Counted from the first letter of the stretch, positions 27,932 through 37,124 are shown. The stretch: DNA of 64,000 nucleotides from Sphingopyxis yananensis (GCF_020687785.1 NZ_JAJEWI010000008.1:248001-312000), one strand, 5' to 3'. Program-made: numbers and translations. Notes: generated by a model not told the origin, from the sequence alone.

Positions 27932-28502
27932 AGTCTTTCTCCTTCCGGTTGATCCTCTGGAAAGCAAGAACCTGAGTTGCTGCTAAAAGCCGCACCCGGG
28001 CACCGGTATGTGCGCTTTCCATGTGGAATGGACGCGCCGTTACAGCCAATGGGTCAATATTGCAAGCCCTTCCCGTCTGGCAAACGGCGCAGCACTGCAT
28101 GGCGGGCCGACCAATAAATGCCCCCATCCGGCCCCGATCACGAGCGTACACCTAAAGGCATAACCGAAGAGCCGTTCGATGATGCGCCTCCCCCTTGCCC
28201 AGAACAGCATATCACTATCCGATAGACCGTTCCTCAGACGGCGCCCCCTGCCCAACACCCCACTCCGAGTCGCGTAAGCAGCGCCCTAGCCGGATGAAAA
28301 AACAGGCTGTAGCGCGCCAAAATATAGAGCGCGGCCATCATTATTGGCAAAATTGATCCGCATGGAATCAAAGATTTAACGTAAAATCCGCCCAATTGAG
28401 CGAAAAGAGCTTGAGAACAAATCAAGAACATGGAACAAATGCAGGACAGCAACCGTCCCTTGTTGGTGAGATGTTGCACGCTGAGACCGGAAGGACAAGT
28501 CC
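27932..28502. other. 571-nt intergenic region between rpsB and a small membrane protein gene
   Basis: No convincing gene is seen; short frames here have no ribosome sites or recognisable protein character. On the minus side it must hold the rpsB promoter (one weak candidate is TTGCAA-N17-TAACGG around 28039-28067). On the plus side it holds a LexA-type GAAC-N7-GAAC site at 28415. The middle is unassigned. Confidence 0.5.
28415..28429 (+). promoter_or_regulatory. Candidate LexA (SOS) box, GAAC-N7-GAAC
   Basis: GAAC at 28415-28418 and GAAC at 28426-28429 are separated by seven bases (AAATCAA), the direct-repeat LexA site known from alphaproteobacteria. A further GAAC lies at 28433-28436. The site is 73 nt upstream of the ATG of the small membrane protein gene. 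By chance alone one or two such patterns are expected in 64 kb, so the placement, not the match itself, is the argument. Confidence 0.5.
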
Positions 28503-28754
28503 ATGATTCAGATCATCGCCACATTGCTCACCCTCGCCATCGCCATCCTATCGGTGACGATCAGTTGGGCGATAATTGCGCAAAATCAGGCAGCGATCCT
28601 GTCGGCTTTGGCTGGTCGCGGCGCTTTTCCAGACATGATTTCGCCGGACGCGGGTCCAGCGGCCCTTGTACCCTTTATTCCACGCAGCCAAAAACGCACG
28701 GTTCGCCGCCAAGCTCACACACGCCGCGCGGAAAATTGGAGCCGCGCAGCCTAA
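28503..28754 (+). CDS. Small single-pass membrane protein, function unknown
   Basis: 83 residues. The N-terminus (about 3-25, IIATLLTLAIAILSVTISWAII) is one strong transmembrane helix. The rest is a Pro-containing linker and a basic end (RSQKRTVRRQAHTRR), which by the positive-inside rule should face the cytoplasm. A good ribosome site (GGAAGGAC) precedes the ATG, which supports a real gene despite its size. A LexA-type site upstream suggests DNA-damage induction; small single-pass proteins such as Caulobacter SidA block division under SOS. No sequence match to SidA is claimed, and similarity in size and topology is the only link. Confidence 0.65.
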   Translation: MIQIIATLLTLAIAILSVTISWAIIAQNQAAILSALAGRGAFPDMISPDAGPAALVPFIPRSQKRTVRRQAHTRRAENWSRAA

Positions 28755-28848
28755 ACGCTGCAAAGCGCAGGACATGAAAAGCTGCCGTCCGCACAAAGGA
28801 ACGGTCGCCTCGGAAAAAATATATGAACAATCCGATGTTGCGGAAATA

Positions 28849-29646
28849 TCAGGCACTGCGCCGTTTTGCCTTGGCATAGCTGATCGGCCCCAACGGCAGG
28901 CTGATGCCATATAGCACGCAAATGACCAACAATGTGGGCCAAGGCGCGGTAACCAAGGCCGCGCCCAGCAAGCCTATACCTGCCAAGGCAAACATGCGCC
29001 ATGACGAACGCAAACGAATGGAACCCCAGCTATAGGTCGGAATGGCCGAGATCATCAGCGCAGCAATGCCCAGCCCCCATGGCATCACCACATACCATTC
29101 CCGGAACAGATCATTGTCGGTGATCAACCACAGATACAAAGGAACAAAAGCCATTCCTGCCCCAGCGGGTGCAGGAATGCCAGTCATGAAGCCAGCGGAC
29201 TTATGCGGTTGGAAATCGCTGTCCATCCGGCTATTGAAACGCGCCAAGCGAAGGGCACAGCACACCGCCAAAGCCAAAGCCGCCACCCAGCCAAATTTGG
29301 GCGCATATTGCAGCGACCATAAAAACAACACCATCGCTGGCGCGACGCCAAAAGCGATCACGTCGGACAGGCTGTCCAACTCCGCACCGAAACGGCTTTG
29401 CGCCCGTAGCAATCGAGCGATACGCCCATCCAGCCCATCCAAGACGCCAGCAAAAATAATGGCCGCCAGCGCCTTTTCCCATTCTTCGCCAATGGCAAAG
29501 CGCACACCCGTCAGACCAAAACACAAAGCCAAGGCCGTAATGGCATTGGGTGCAAAGGCGCGCAGAGACAGACTATTGGCCCGCCGAGAACCAGCGCCAC
29601 GCGGTTCGATGGTCGCAGAAGAGGAATCGGACGGGTCGTGCGTCAT
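28849..29646 (-). CDS. pssA: CDP-diacylglycerol-serine O-phosphatidyltransferase
   Basis: 265 residues, integral membrane enzyme. Makes phosphatidylserine from CDP-diacylglycerol and serine. The CDP-alcohol phosphatidyltransferase signature is complete: DGLDGRIARLL followed by SRFGAELDSLSD, giving the D-x2-DG-x2-AR-x8-G-x3-D-x3-D pattern. Around eight hydrophobic helices follow the Ser/Arg-rich N-terminus. It starts one base after the psd stop region, so the two genes of phosphatidylethanolamine synthesis are coupled. Confidence 0.95.
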   Translation of the reverse strand: MTHDPSDSSSATIEPRGAGSRRANSLSLRAFAPNAITALALCFGLTGVRFAIGEEWEKALAAIIFAGVLDGLDGRIARLLRAQSRFGAELDSLSDVIAFGVAPAMVLFLWSLQYAPKFGWVAALALAVCCALRLARFNSRMDSDFQPHKSAGFMTGIPAPAGAGMAFVPLYLWLITDNDLFREWYVVMPWGLGIAALMISAIPTYSWGSIRLRSSWRMFALAGIGLLGAALVTAPWPTLLVICVLYGISLPLGPISYAKAKRRSA

Positions 29647-29647
29647 A

Positions 29648-30382
29648 TTATTGGCCTACACCTTCAATGGTCGGCGCTTGGCCAACGCGGGCGATAATGG
29701 TTTCCCCCGCCAAAGTGCGCTGACCCAACAGGACCTGCGGCGTGGTGCCAGCGGGCAAATAAACGTCCACTCGGCTGCCAAAACGAATCAAACCGACCCG
29801 TTCACCGCTGCTCAGCACGCGGCCATTTTGAACCAAGGGCAAAATGCGGCGCGCTACCAAACCAGCAATTTGCGTGAAACCAACGCGAACACCGTCCGCC
29901 CGTTCCACAACGAAATGTTGCCGTTCATTTTCCTCGCTGGCTTTATCCAAATCGGCATTCAGGAATTTGCCGCGCATATAAACCAGCTTAATCAATGTTC
30001 CGGCCACCGGCGCGCGATTGATATGAACGTCAAAAACGCTCATAAAAATGGAAACACGCACCATTTTCGCATCGGTCAGACCATCGGGTCCGGCGATCTC
30101 CGCTGGCGGCGCCACATCGGATATTTGGGTAATCAGACCATCGGCAGGTGCAATGATCAGATCATCGCCCAATGGCGTAATACGCTTGGGATCTCGGAAA
30201 AAACTACCGATCCAAATGGTGACACCCAATGCCAGCCAACCCGCAATTTCCCAGCCCAACAGCCAGAAAACCAAGGTGATCACTCCGGCAATCACCAGAA
30301 ATTTGCGGCCTTCGGGATGAATGGCTGGCCACTGCCACTTGATACCGCCACCCGGACGGTTTGATGATAATGATGTCGACAT
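29648..30382 (-). CDS. psd: Phosphatidylserine decarboxylase proenzyme
   Basis: 244 residues, the short alphaproteobacterial form. Converts phosphatidylserine to phosphatidylethanolamine at the inner membrane after self-cleavage that creates a pyruvoyl group. The cleavage serine is in [11 protein letters not shown] near the C-terminus; the conserved IAPADGLI and [16 protein letters not shown] segments are present, and a membrane helix lies at about 25-55. The start MSTSLSSN at 30382 is chosen; the longer frame to 30517 adds an unlikely basic/Cys-rich extension. Confidence 0.95.
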   Translation of the reverse strand: MSTSLSSNRPGGGIKWQWPAIHPEGRKFLVIAGVITLVFWLLGWEIAGWLALGVTIWIGSFFRDPKRITPLGDDLIIAPADGLITQISDVAPPAEIAGPDGLTDAKMVRVSIFMSVFDVHINRAPVAGTLIKLVYMRGKFLNADLDKASEENERQHFVVERADGVRVGFTQIAGLVARRILPLVQNGRVLSSGERVGLIRFGSRVDVYLPAGTTPQVLLGQRTLAGETIIARVGQAPTIEGVGQ

Positions 30383-30617
30383 GCGCGGCAGTAGTAAGCA
30401 GACGATTCGCCTGTGACAATGGATAAGGAAGATTATCGCTACGCTTTTCTTTGTCCTTGCCGCACAGTAACCGCGATAATTGCCGTATTTCTTGTGCTTC
30501 TTCATAGCATCCCGCAAATGCCCGCCGAATTGCGCACGTCACGACAGTTGATAAATCGCCTAGCTTTCCGTAAGGCCCCAACAACTTCACTCCCCAACGG
30601 AAAAAGGCGCATTTGAA

Positions 30618-31832
30618 ATGGGCAAAATTAAGGTAGTCAATCCCGTCGTCGAGCTTGATGGCGATGAAATGACCCGCATCATTTGGCAGTGGATCCGTGA
30701 ACGTCTGATCCTGCCCTATCTCGACATCGACCTGAAATATTATGATCTGAGCATCGAAAAGCGCGACGAAACCGATGACAAGATCACCGTTGATGCGGCC
30801 AATGCGATCAAGCAATATGGCGTTGGCGTTAAATGCGCCACCATCACCCCAGACGAAGCCCGCGTCGAAGAATTCGGCCTGAAGAAGATGTGGAAGTCGC
30901 CAAACGGCACCATCCGCAACATCTTGGGCGGCGTTGTATTCCGCGAACCCATCGTCATTTCGAACGTTCCGCGCTTGGTACCAGGCTGGACCGACCCCAT
31001 CGTGGTTGGCCGTCACGCCTTTGGTGACCAATATCGCGCCACCGACTTCCGCGTACCTGGCCCAGGCAAGCTGCGCTTGGTCTTCGAAGGCGAAAATGGC
31101 GAACGCATCGACGAAGAAGTGTTCCAATTCCCATCTTCGGGCGTGGCCATGGCCATGTACAACCTCGACGATTCGATCCGTGACTTTGCCCGCGCCAGCT
31201 TCAACTATGGCATCGCGCGCCAATGGCCGGTTTACCTGTCGACCAAGAACACCATCCTCAAGGCCTATGACGGCCGCTTCAAGGACCTGTTCCAAGAAGT
31301 GTTCGACGCCGAGTTTAAGGAAAAGTTCGCAGAACTGGGTATCGTATACGAACACCGCCTGATCGACGACATGGTGGCTTCGGCGCTGAAATGGTCGGGT
31401 AAGTTTGTATGGGCTTGCAAAAACTATGACGGCGACGTGCAGTCGGATACGGTTGCGCAAGGCTTTGGTTCGCTTGGCCTGATGACGAGCGCGCTGATGA
31501 CCCCAGATGGCCAGACCGTGGAAGCAGAAGCAGCGCACGGCACCGTGACCCGTCACTATCGTATGCATCAACAGGGGAAGGCCACATCGACCAACCCCAT
31601 CGCATCGATCTTTGCTTGGACTGGCGGCCTGAAGCATCGCGGCAAGCTGGACGGCACGCCTGAAGTGACCAGCTTTGCTGAAACGCTGGAACGCGTCTGC
31701 ATCGAAACCGTGGAAAGCGGCAAGATGACCAAGGACTTGGCCTTGCTGATCGGTCCCGATCAGAACTGGCTGACCACCGAAGGCTTCTTTGAAGCCATCG
31801 TGGAAAATCTGGAAAAGGCGATGGCGGCTTAA
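30618..31832 (+). CDS. icd: NADP-dependent isocitrate dehydrogenase
   Basis: 404 residues of the eukaryote-like homodimeric type. Oxidatively decarboxylates isocitrate to 2-oxoglutarate and NADPH in the TCA cycle, feeding the GltBD reaction. Visible are [23 protein letters not shown] (substrate loop), [17 protein letters not shown], and [14 protein letters not shown] with the NADP-binding residues. Monocistronic, with a strong terminator 20 nt after the stop. Confidence 0.97.
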   Translation: MGKIKVVNPVVELDGDEMTRIIWQWIRERLILPYLDIDLKYYDLSIEKRDETDDKITVDAANAIKQYGVGVKCATITPDEARVEEFGLKKMWKSPNGTIRNILGGVVFREPIVISNVPRLVPGWTDPIVVGRHAFGDQYRATDFRVPGPGKLRLVFEGENGERIDEEVFQFPSSGVAMAMYNLDDSIRDFARASFNYGIARQWPVYLSTKNTILKAYDGRFKDLFQEVFDAEFKEKFAELGIVYEHRLIDDMVASALKWSGKFVWACKNYDGDVQSDTVAQGFGSLGLMTSALMTPDGQTVEAEAAHGTVTRHYRMHQQGKATSTNPIASIFAWTGGLKHRGKLDGTPEVTSFAETLERVCIETVESGKMTKDLALLIGPDQNWLTTEGFFEAIVENLEKAMAA

Positions 31833-31850
31833 TCACCCCATCTTCGAAAC

Positions 31851-31894
31851 AAAAAAGCGTCCCTTTGGCCACAGCCGAAGGGACGCTTTTTTTT
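31851..31894 (+). terminator. Intrinsic terminator of icd
   Basis: AGCGTCCCTT pairs with AAGGGACGCT around a short loop containing GGCCACAGCC, preceded by six A and followed by eight T residues. Confidence 0.9.
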
Positions 31895-32029
31895 ATGGTC
31901 GAATCGATTCACCCAAGCCAATGATGTTGGCCGTAATTGGCCAGTCTGCACCGCACAAACGACCATTGTCACTTAGGTGAAATCACATCTGCATCTCATA
32001 TCGCGCCCGCACGTAGCATAGCGAAGTAG

Positions 32030-32464
32030 TTATTTCCGGATTGCGGCGTTCAGCATCGCCTTTTCATGGGCGCGCCCCCACCATATCGCCAGAAATATGA
32101 CGATAATCTGCAAATAGGCCCAAAAGCCTTGGCTCGCTTCATAGACATGCGGCACAATATTTGGTGCAGCAAATTTCGCCAAATGGGTCATGCATGTAAT
32201 CAATTGGAAGGCCGGAAGGCACAAGGTCCAATATCGTGTGCTGGTCAAGGCCAGCACCACAAAAATGCCCAAAACAGCAAAATCTAGCATGGTGAGCAAC
32301 ATACTTGCGGTTGCGAAGTCCACGCCAGACAGCACCGCTACCAAGGTCAACACCGATGCGACAGCAAGGGTGCGGATAGCGGTGCGAGTCTCGGCTATTT
32401 TGCTGCGCTCAGCATAAAAAGACAGCGAGATCAGCAAAGTCAGATAGAATAGTCCCCAAATCAT
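32030..32464 (-). CDS. Hypothetical membrane protein, four helices
   Basis: 144 residues, not recognised. Four hydrophobic segments are seen (about 2-17, 30-48, 53-73 and 112-128). Basic/acidic patches between helices one and two (AERSKIAETRTAIR) and at the C-terminus (RAHEKAMLNAAIRK) suggest both are cytoplasmic. The region between helices three and four holds a Cys/His-containing stretch (QLITCMTHLAKF). The AGGCGG before the ATG is a fair ribosome site. It is last in a three-gene minus-strand operon behind an HTH membrane protein and a 125-residue unknown protein. Confidence 0.75.
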   Translation of the reverse strand: MIWGLFYLTLLISLSFYAERSKIAETRTAIRTLAVASVLTLVAVLSGVDFATASMLLTMLDFAVLGIFVVLALTSTRYWTLCLPAFQLITCMTHLAKFAAPNIVPHVYEASQGFWAYLQIIVIFLAIWWGRAHEKAMLNAAIRK

Positions 32465-32508
32465 GGCCGCCTAAATCATCCTTTTAACCAACCATGGTAC
32501 GCTGGGGC

Positions 32509-32886
32509 TTAGGCCGCAGCGGCAGTGGACGCATGATCCGTTACCATCACGTCTGCTTCCGCAATCATGACGTTCTTGGGAACCAATTTGCCCAAATCGC
32601 CTGTACCAACCACAATATTGCGCAAGCCAACCTTGTCCTTGATGCTAGCCAGTTCATTGTGCAAAGCCACCATATTGGTGCGGCTTACCATCATCGCTGA
32701 CACCGCCGCGCTGAGATGCGAGAAGGCTTGATCGCTGGACACGGCCGAAAGTTTCGCGCTTGCTTGGGCATGTGGCATCGCCGTCATCAAGGTGCCAATT
32801 TTCATGATCGCTTCGTCAATCGCGGCTTCTGCAGCGTGCAGATCTGATGCCAATTGGTTTGCGACGGCCAGACGTTCTTTCAACAT
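32509..32886 (-). CDS. Hypothetical protein, helical
   Basis: 125 residues, not recognised, cytoplasmic by composition with no signal peptide or membrane helix. It is rich in Ala, Met and Ser and is probably mostly alpha-helical over the first 85 residues, with a short beta-like segment (NIVVGTGDLGKLVPKNVMIAEADVMVTD) near the end. The start has a strong GGGGGAG site. It lies 31 nt after the stop of the tail-anchored HTH gene and 44 nt before the four-helix membrane protein gene, so it is probably co-expressed with both. Confidence 0.75.
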   Translation of the reverse strand: MLKERLAVANQLASDLHAAEAAIDEAIMKIGTLMTAMPHAQASAKLSAVSSDQAFSHLSAAVSAMMVSRTNMVALHNELASIKDKVGLRNIVVGTGDLGKLVPKNVMIAEADVMVTDHASTAAAA

Positions 32887-32917
32887 AGTTGGTCTCCCCC
32901 AGCCCCACGGGCTGCCC

Positions 32918-33517
32918 TTACGGCGGAGATGAAAGCAACTGTGACAGACCGATCAGACTGTTGACCACAGCAGTAAATGCCATGGCTGTGCCAATCGCAA
33001 TGCCCATGATCAGCAACAATCGCCGACCAACAGAAAGCTTGTTCTCACCGCCGAAAAATTTGGCGAACGGATGTGAAGGCTTCAACCAGACCGGATGCAG
33101 GGATGGAACATCATCCCTGTTATCAAATAGCGGATCTGACCGAAGATCGACAGGGTCGTTGCCATCCCCTGCCGGTCCATCCATCTTGGTCGCCGGATCA
33201 TTTTCGGGAAGGCTCAAATCTTCATATATCAAATTTGAGATCGGCTGAGACGACGAATTTCCGCCATTTTTAAGAAATTCGTTCAAGATCTGGGCGGCGA
33301 CAAAACGATTGCGCGCACCCAATTTTCGGGCAGCCACACGCAGACGAGCATCGACTGTATGGGGTGACACATCCAATGAGCGGGCAATTTCCTTGGACAC
33401 CATGCCGCTGGCGACCAATTCCAGACATTGTCTCTCGCCGACCGTCAGTTGTCCGATCGCGCCCGCCGTGCCCGTCAGATCACTCTCAATTTCTTTTGAT
33501 TGATCCGACTTGACCAT
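32918..33517 (-). CDS. LuxR-type HTH protein with C-terminal membrane anchor
   Basis: About 199 residues. Residues about 20-80 form a GerE/LuxR HTH (LTVGERQCLELVASGMVSKEIARSLDVSPHTV), recognisable but with no receiver or ligand domain. A long acidic, probably disordered linker follows (DLSLPENDPATKMDG ... NRDDVPS), then one strong C-terminal helix (RRLLLIMGIAIGTAMAFTAVV) that should tether the protein to the inner membrane with almost nothing outside. A membrane-held transcription factor, perhaps released or recruited by a signal, is inferred. The start is 33517 or 33538. It is first of three genes of unknown function. Confidence 0.8.
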   Translation of the reverse strand: MVKSDQSKEIESDLTGTAGAIGQLTVGERQCLELVASGMVSKEIARSLDVSPHTVDARLRVAARKLGARNRFVAAQILNEFLKNGGNSSSQPISNLIYEDLSLPENDPATKMDGPAGDGNDPVDLRSDPLFDNRDDVPSLHPVWLKPSHPFAKFFGGENKLSVGRRLLLIMGIAIGTAMAFTAVVNSLIGLSQLLSSPP

Positions 33518-33538
33518 CGTCCACCACCAACGCCCCAT

Positions 33539-33881
33539 ATGAGGATTTGCTGCATAACATAGCCCCGATTGAGGGCAACATCCAAAGGCGTGGATGGTAA
33601 CTTTTATCCCTTTGAAAATAACTTAAAACTTTCATCACGCCACAAATTTCTTTTTATCAAATCCATTCAGCAACCTGCCCCGTCGCGAGGATATTGTTCG
33701 TCGGCATCCATCATATTCTCCGCCCGACGAACCCTTCATATGCTGGCCATGAGTCGACTTTGTTCCACAAACATCATCAGAAATTCCCAACATCCTGAAA
33801 TAAGGCTTTTTATAAAAATTGATTTGTAATTAACATCAATGTATAAACAAAGAAATTGCATCAATTTCTGGGAATGGGACC
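33539..33881. other. AT-rich divergent intergenic region, no gene seen
   Basis: 343 nt between the HTH-anchor gene and the PF10118 gene. It is visibly AT-richer than the flanking genes, especially the last 110 nt. It must carry two promoters. One 86-codon plus-strand frame (33569-33829) has no ribosome site and no protein-like character. No named operator was recognised. Confidence 0.5.
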
Positions 33882-34730
33882 ATGAAACTGTCCGTGGAAA
33901 ATGCCGTCGATGTATCCATTCAAAAGCGCGATTTTAAATTTGGCCGCACTCATGCACCACCCCGCTGGTGGCACAGCCAAGACGCCGGCCGGACAGCCTA
34001 TTTCAACGCTTTGTCCGCAACATTTCCGCAAGGCGAAAAATTCTTCATGACGGCTGTCCGCCATTACCGCAACAGCACATCGGAACCATTGCGCAGCCAG
34101 ATTGACAATTTTCTCTATCAAGAAGCAACCCACAGCCGCGAGCATATTATATTCAATCGTCAAGCCGCTGACGCGGGCTATAATCTGCGCCCGCTCGAGG
34201 ATCGGGTTCGGGCCACGATCGGTTGGGCACGACGCCGGTCGCCCATCCAGCAATTGGCCGCCACCTGTGCGTTGGAACATTATACAGCGGCATTGGCCCA
34301 GCACGCCCTAGCCGTGCCCAGCGCCTTGAACGGAGCGGTCGGTGAAGCGGGTGATCTTTGGCGCTGGCATGCCATTGAAGAAATTGAACATAAGGGTGTT
34401 GCCTTTGACACCTATTTGCATGCCACCCAAAATTTGTCCCCCTTTCGACGCTGGCTGAAACGGACGGTCGTGATGCTGGCAACAACGGTTCGCTTTCACT
34501 ATATCCTCTATCGCAATACCGCCGATCTATTGCGGCAGGATGGACGCCATGATTGGGCGACATGGAAAGCCTTGTTGATCTATCTTTATGGACGGGACGG
34601 CGCGATGCGCCACCTGATCAGCAGCATTGGTCGCTATCTACGCCCCGGCTTTCATCCATGGGACGAGGATGATCGCGCTTTATTACACGAGGCGCTAAAC
34701 CATTTCCCACATCATAATCGGGAGAGATAA
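33882..34730 (+). CDS. Putative metal-dependent hydrolase, PF10118 family
   Basis: 282 residues. The PF10118 family is predicted to be a ferritin-like, di-metal helical protein; no function is firmly known. Glu/His metal-ligand-like patterns recur as expected: LYQEATHSREH, ALEHYTAALAQHAL and WHAIEEIEHKGVAFD. The N-terminus has the conserved HAPPRWWH-type segment. Cytoplasmic. The stop is 4 nt before the DUF2147 gene and the UbiB-like gene follows, all on the plus strand. Confidence 0.85.
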   Translation: MKLSVENAVDVSIQKRDFKFGRTHAPPRWWHSQDAGRTAYFNALSATFPQGEKFFMTAVRHYRNSTSEPLRSQIDNFLYQEATHSREHIIFNRQAADAGYNLRPLEDRVRATIGWARRRSPIQQLAATCALEHYTAALAQHALAVPSALNGAVGEAGDLWRWHAIEEIEHKGVAFDTYLHATQNLSPFRRWLKRTVVMLATTVRFHYILYRNTADLLRQDGRHDWATWKALLIYLYGRDGAMRHLISSIGRYLRPGFHPWDEDDRALLHEALNHFPHHNRER

Positions 34731-34734
34731 ATTC

Positions 34735-35223
34735 ATGCCAGCCCCTTTTGCTCCGCATAGCGCATTCTGGCGTTCCACGCGGCCTATACACCTCTTCGGC
34801 CTATCCCTGTTGGCCGCAGTCCCAAGCCTCATCCTGTCTGGCGCGGCATTCGCAAGCGGTGGCACCCAAAGCATTGCCGGCATCTGGCACACCGGACAAG
34901 AAGATGGCACGGTTGAAATCTATCGTTGCGGCACGTCCTATTGCGGAAAAATTATTGACGCAGCAACCCTGCGCCGCGATCCGAATTTGCGCGACATCCA
35001 CAATCGCGACGCCAAATTGCGCGACCGGCGGCTTCGGGGCCTTGTCGTCCTGCACGGTTTTTCCGGCGGCCCCACCCAGTTTAAGGGCGGCCCCCTCTAC
35101 GACCCCGAAACAGGCGTCACGGCCACGCGCGGCGACTTAAAGCTTTTACCATCTGGAAAATTAGAGGTGAAGGGCTGCGTATCGATTTTCTGCCGCACAA
35201 AAACTTGGACACGCGTAAACTGA
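34735..35223 (+). CDS. DUF2147 family exported protein
   Basis: 162 residues. After a signal peptide (about 1-40, ending AFASG) the mature part begins with the DUF2147 hallmark IAGIWHTGQEDGTVEIYRCG..YCGKI, followed by GLVVLHGF and a C-terminal GCVSIFCRTKTWTRV. Four cysteines in the mature protein may form disulfides. The family is periplasmic and of unknown function. It follows the PF10118 gene by 4 nt. The N-terminal region is a little long, so the true start could be internal. Confidence 0.85.
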   Translation: MPAPFAPHSAFWRSTRPIHLFGLSLLAAVPSLILSGAAFASGGTQSIAGIWHTGQEDGTVEIYRCGTSYCGKIIDAATLRRDPNLRDIHNRDAKLRDRRLRGLVVLHGFSGGPTQFKGGPLYDPETGVTATRGDLKLLPSGKLEVKGCVSIFCRTKTWTRVN

Positions 35224-35422
35224 ACCTCTCTGCCTTGGGCAATTGCGCCTTGTCCAAGGCATTTTTTCAACGCCAATCTCTACTGCTCCGTTCGGCATTT
35301 CTCGGCTGCTTGCCCCTTCATCATCACATTATTCGCCATCATGGCGCATGGATGCGGCCATCAGCCGGAACCTCTTTGCCCAAATTCTCGTTTCATCAGG
35401 GCAAGCCGCAAAAAGGATGGGC

Positions 35423-36919
35423 ATGTTTGAAACATTGATGGTCGCCAGCCGCGACCGTGATCGTTTGACAGAAATATTCACCATAGCGGCAGGTTTCGGC
35501 CTCAGCGGCCTGTTATCCCGCATGGGGTTAAGTGCCAAAGCATTGGATCCAGACACCCCCGACTTACCCAATCGCGCGCGCCAAGCGCTCGAGAAGCTGG
35601 GCCCGACCTATATGAAATTGGGTCAAATTTTGGCAACACGGCGCGACTTGTTGAATGACGAATGGGTCGCGGCCTTTGAACAATTGCAAAGCAGCGCACC
35701 GCAACTGCCCTTTTCCGACTTGAAAGCACAGGTCGAAACCAGTCTGGGTGAGCCGATTGAAACGGCATTTTCCTTTTTCGACACACAGCCGCTAGCCGCC
35801 GCATCCATCGCGCAGGTGCACCGCGCCCGCTTGACGGATGGCCGCGATGTTGCGGTCAAAATTCGCCGCCCAGATATTCGTCCCCGCATGGAAGCCGACC
35901 TGCGCATTTTACGGCACCTTGCCAGCCTCGCAGAAGCGAATAGCGCCGAAGCACGCCGCTTCCGTCCCATATCCTTGGTCGACCAATTGGCACGGGACAC
36001 ATTGGACGAACTGGACTTCACCCATGAAGGCCACAACGCCGATTTACTGCGCGTCGATTATGCCGACAATGACCATATCATCATTCCCAAAATTCACTGG
36101 CAATGGTCGTCAGAGGCCGTGCTGGTGATGGATTATATAGACGGCGTCCCGCCCCGCGACCCGGATATCTTGCGCGCGCGTCACATCAACCCCGACGCTA
36201 TCGCAGCATTGGGCGCGGAATTGGTGCTCAATATGGTATTGATATATGGTCGCTTTCACGGCGACCCTCACCCAGGCAACCTTTTGTGCCTCGCTGGCAA
36301 TCGACTGGCCTTGCTCGACCTCGGTTCGGTCGGCACCGTCAGTTCACGCCGACAACATGAATTTCTGACTTTCATCATGGGTCTGCAATCTGGTTCCGCC
36401 AGCGCCGTGACGGACATGTTGCTGCATTGGTCGAAAGATGTACCGCTATCCCGCGAGCAACTGCTGATCGCGTGCGAAAGACTGGTTGCGCGCCACAGCA
36501 ACGGCCCCTTGGTCCTAAGCGCCGTCATCGCAGATTTTTTCCCGATGCTACGCCAGCAAGGTTTGGTCTTACCGCCCGATTTACTGCTGGTCTTCAAGGC
36601 CTTGATCACCATCGATGGCGTCTTATCCCGTATCGCGCCGGAATTTGACCTCTCTGCCGCGTTACAAAATATGCGTCGGCCCCTATTCGCGGCGCGCTTC
36701 GCTGACATTGCTAGGGGAGAACGCACGCAAGCGATGATGCTGGAACTGATGCGTATCGGCGAAGATGCCCCTCACTTGCTACGCCGCTTGTCCAATTGGC
36801 TGGACCACCAACCCAATCCGTCCCCCAAATTGCCGACAGATCGGGCTATTCTGCGCGCCGCAGCGATGATCAGCGTCGCCATATTGTTGCATGCGGCGGT
36901 AATATTTTGGGCATCCTAG
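35423..36919 (+). CDS. UbiB/ABC1 atypical kinase family protein
   Basis: About 498 residues from the ATG at 35423 (AAAAGGA in front); in-frame starts at 35417, 35348 and 35243 exist. UbiB-type ATPases support ubiquinone synthesis. The family's KxGQ motif (MKLGQILATRRDLL), Ala-rich loop (AAASIAQVH), VAVKIRRP lysine, TLDELDFTHEG glutamate and FHGDPHPGN catalytic loop are present. The metal motif, usually DFG, reads DLG here (LLDLGSVG). The C-terminus ends in one hydrophobic helix. No ubi gene is adjacent; ubiG lies 13 kb away. Confidence 0.88.
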   Translation: MFETLMVASRDRDRLTEIFTIAAGFGLSGLLSRMGLSAKALDPDTPDLPNRARQALEKLGPTYMKLGQILATRRDLLNDEWVAAFEQLQSSAPQLPFSDLKAQVETSLGEPIETAFSFFDTQPLAAASIAQVHRARLTDGRDVAVKIRRPDIRPRMEADLRILRHLASLAEANSAEARRFRPISLVDQLARDTLDELDFTHEGHNADLLRVDYADNDHIIIPKIHWQWSSEAVLVMDYIDGVPPRDPDILRARHINPDAIAALGAELVLNMVLIYGRFHGDPHPGNLLCLAGNRLALLDLGSVGTVSSRRQHEFLTFIMGLQSGSASAVTDMLLHWSKDVPLSREQLLIACERLVARHSNGPLVLSAVIADFFPMLRQQGLVLPPDLLLVFKALITIDGVLSRIAPEFDLSAALQNMRRPLFAARFADIARGERTQAMMLELMRIGEDAPHLLRRLSNWLDHQPNPSPKLPTDRAILRAAAMISVAILLHAAVIFWAS

Positions 36920-36992
36920 CCATGCGACATCAGCCATCACCCTAGAAATTACTGAACTATAAAGTTTTTTCACCAATTTCCGCATTGGTCGA

Positions 36993-37021
36993 TTGACAGA
37001 ATCCACGCCCCTGCGTAGAGG
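36993..37021 (+). promoter_or_regulatory. Promoter of the plus-strand tRNA-Leu gene
   Basis: TTGACA (36993-36998), 17 nt, then TAGAGG (37016-37021), ending 16 nt before the tRNA. The same TTGACA lies at the same distance from the opposite-strand copy. Confidence 0.55.
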
Positions 37022-37037
37022 CGGCGTCCTACCCCGT

Positions 37038-37124
37038 GCCCAGATGGCGGAATTGGTAGACGCACCAGCTTCAGGTGCTGGCGATCGCAAGGTCGTGGAG
37101 GTTCGAGTCCTCTTCTGGGCACCA
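37038..37124 (+). tRNA. tRNA-Leu (anticodon CAG)
   Basis: 87-nt class II tRNA. The acceptor 5' strand GCCCAGA pairs with TCTGGGC before an encoded ACCA end. The anticodon stem CCAGC/GCTGG holds the loop TTCAGGT, giving anticodon CAG (reads CUG). A long variable arm and the T-arm GGTTCGAGTCC are visible. An identical copy lies on the other strand at 37565-37651. Confidence 0.96.

Noticed and set aside
28234..28479. 81-codon minus-strand frame upstream of the small membrane protein
   Set aside because: Overlaps the LexA-type site and promoter region; no ribosome site; no recognisable feature.
33569..33829. 86-codon frame in the gap before the PF10118 gene
   Set aside because: No ribosome site, unlikely composition; the region is AT-rich promoter DNA.
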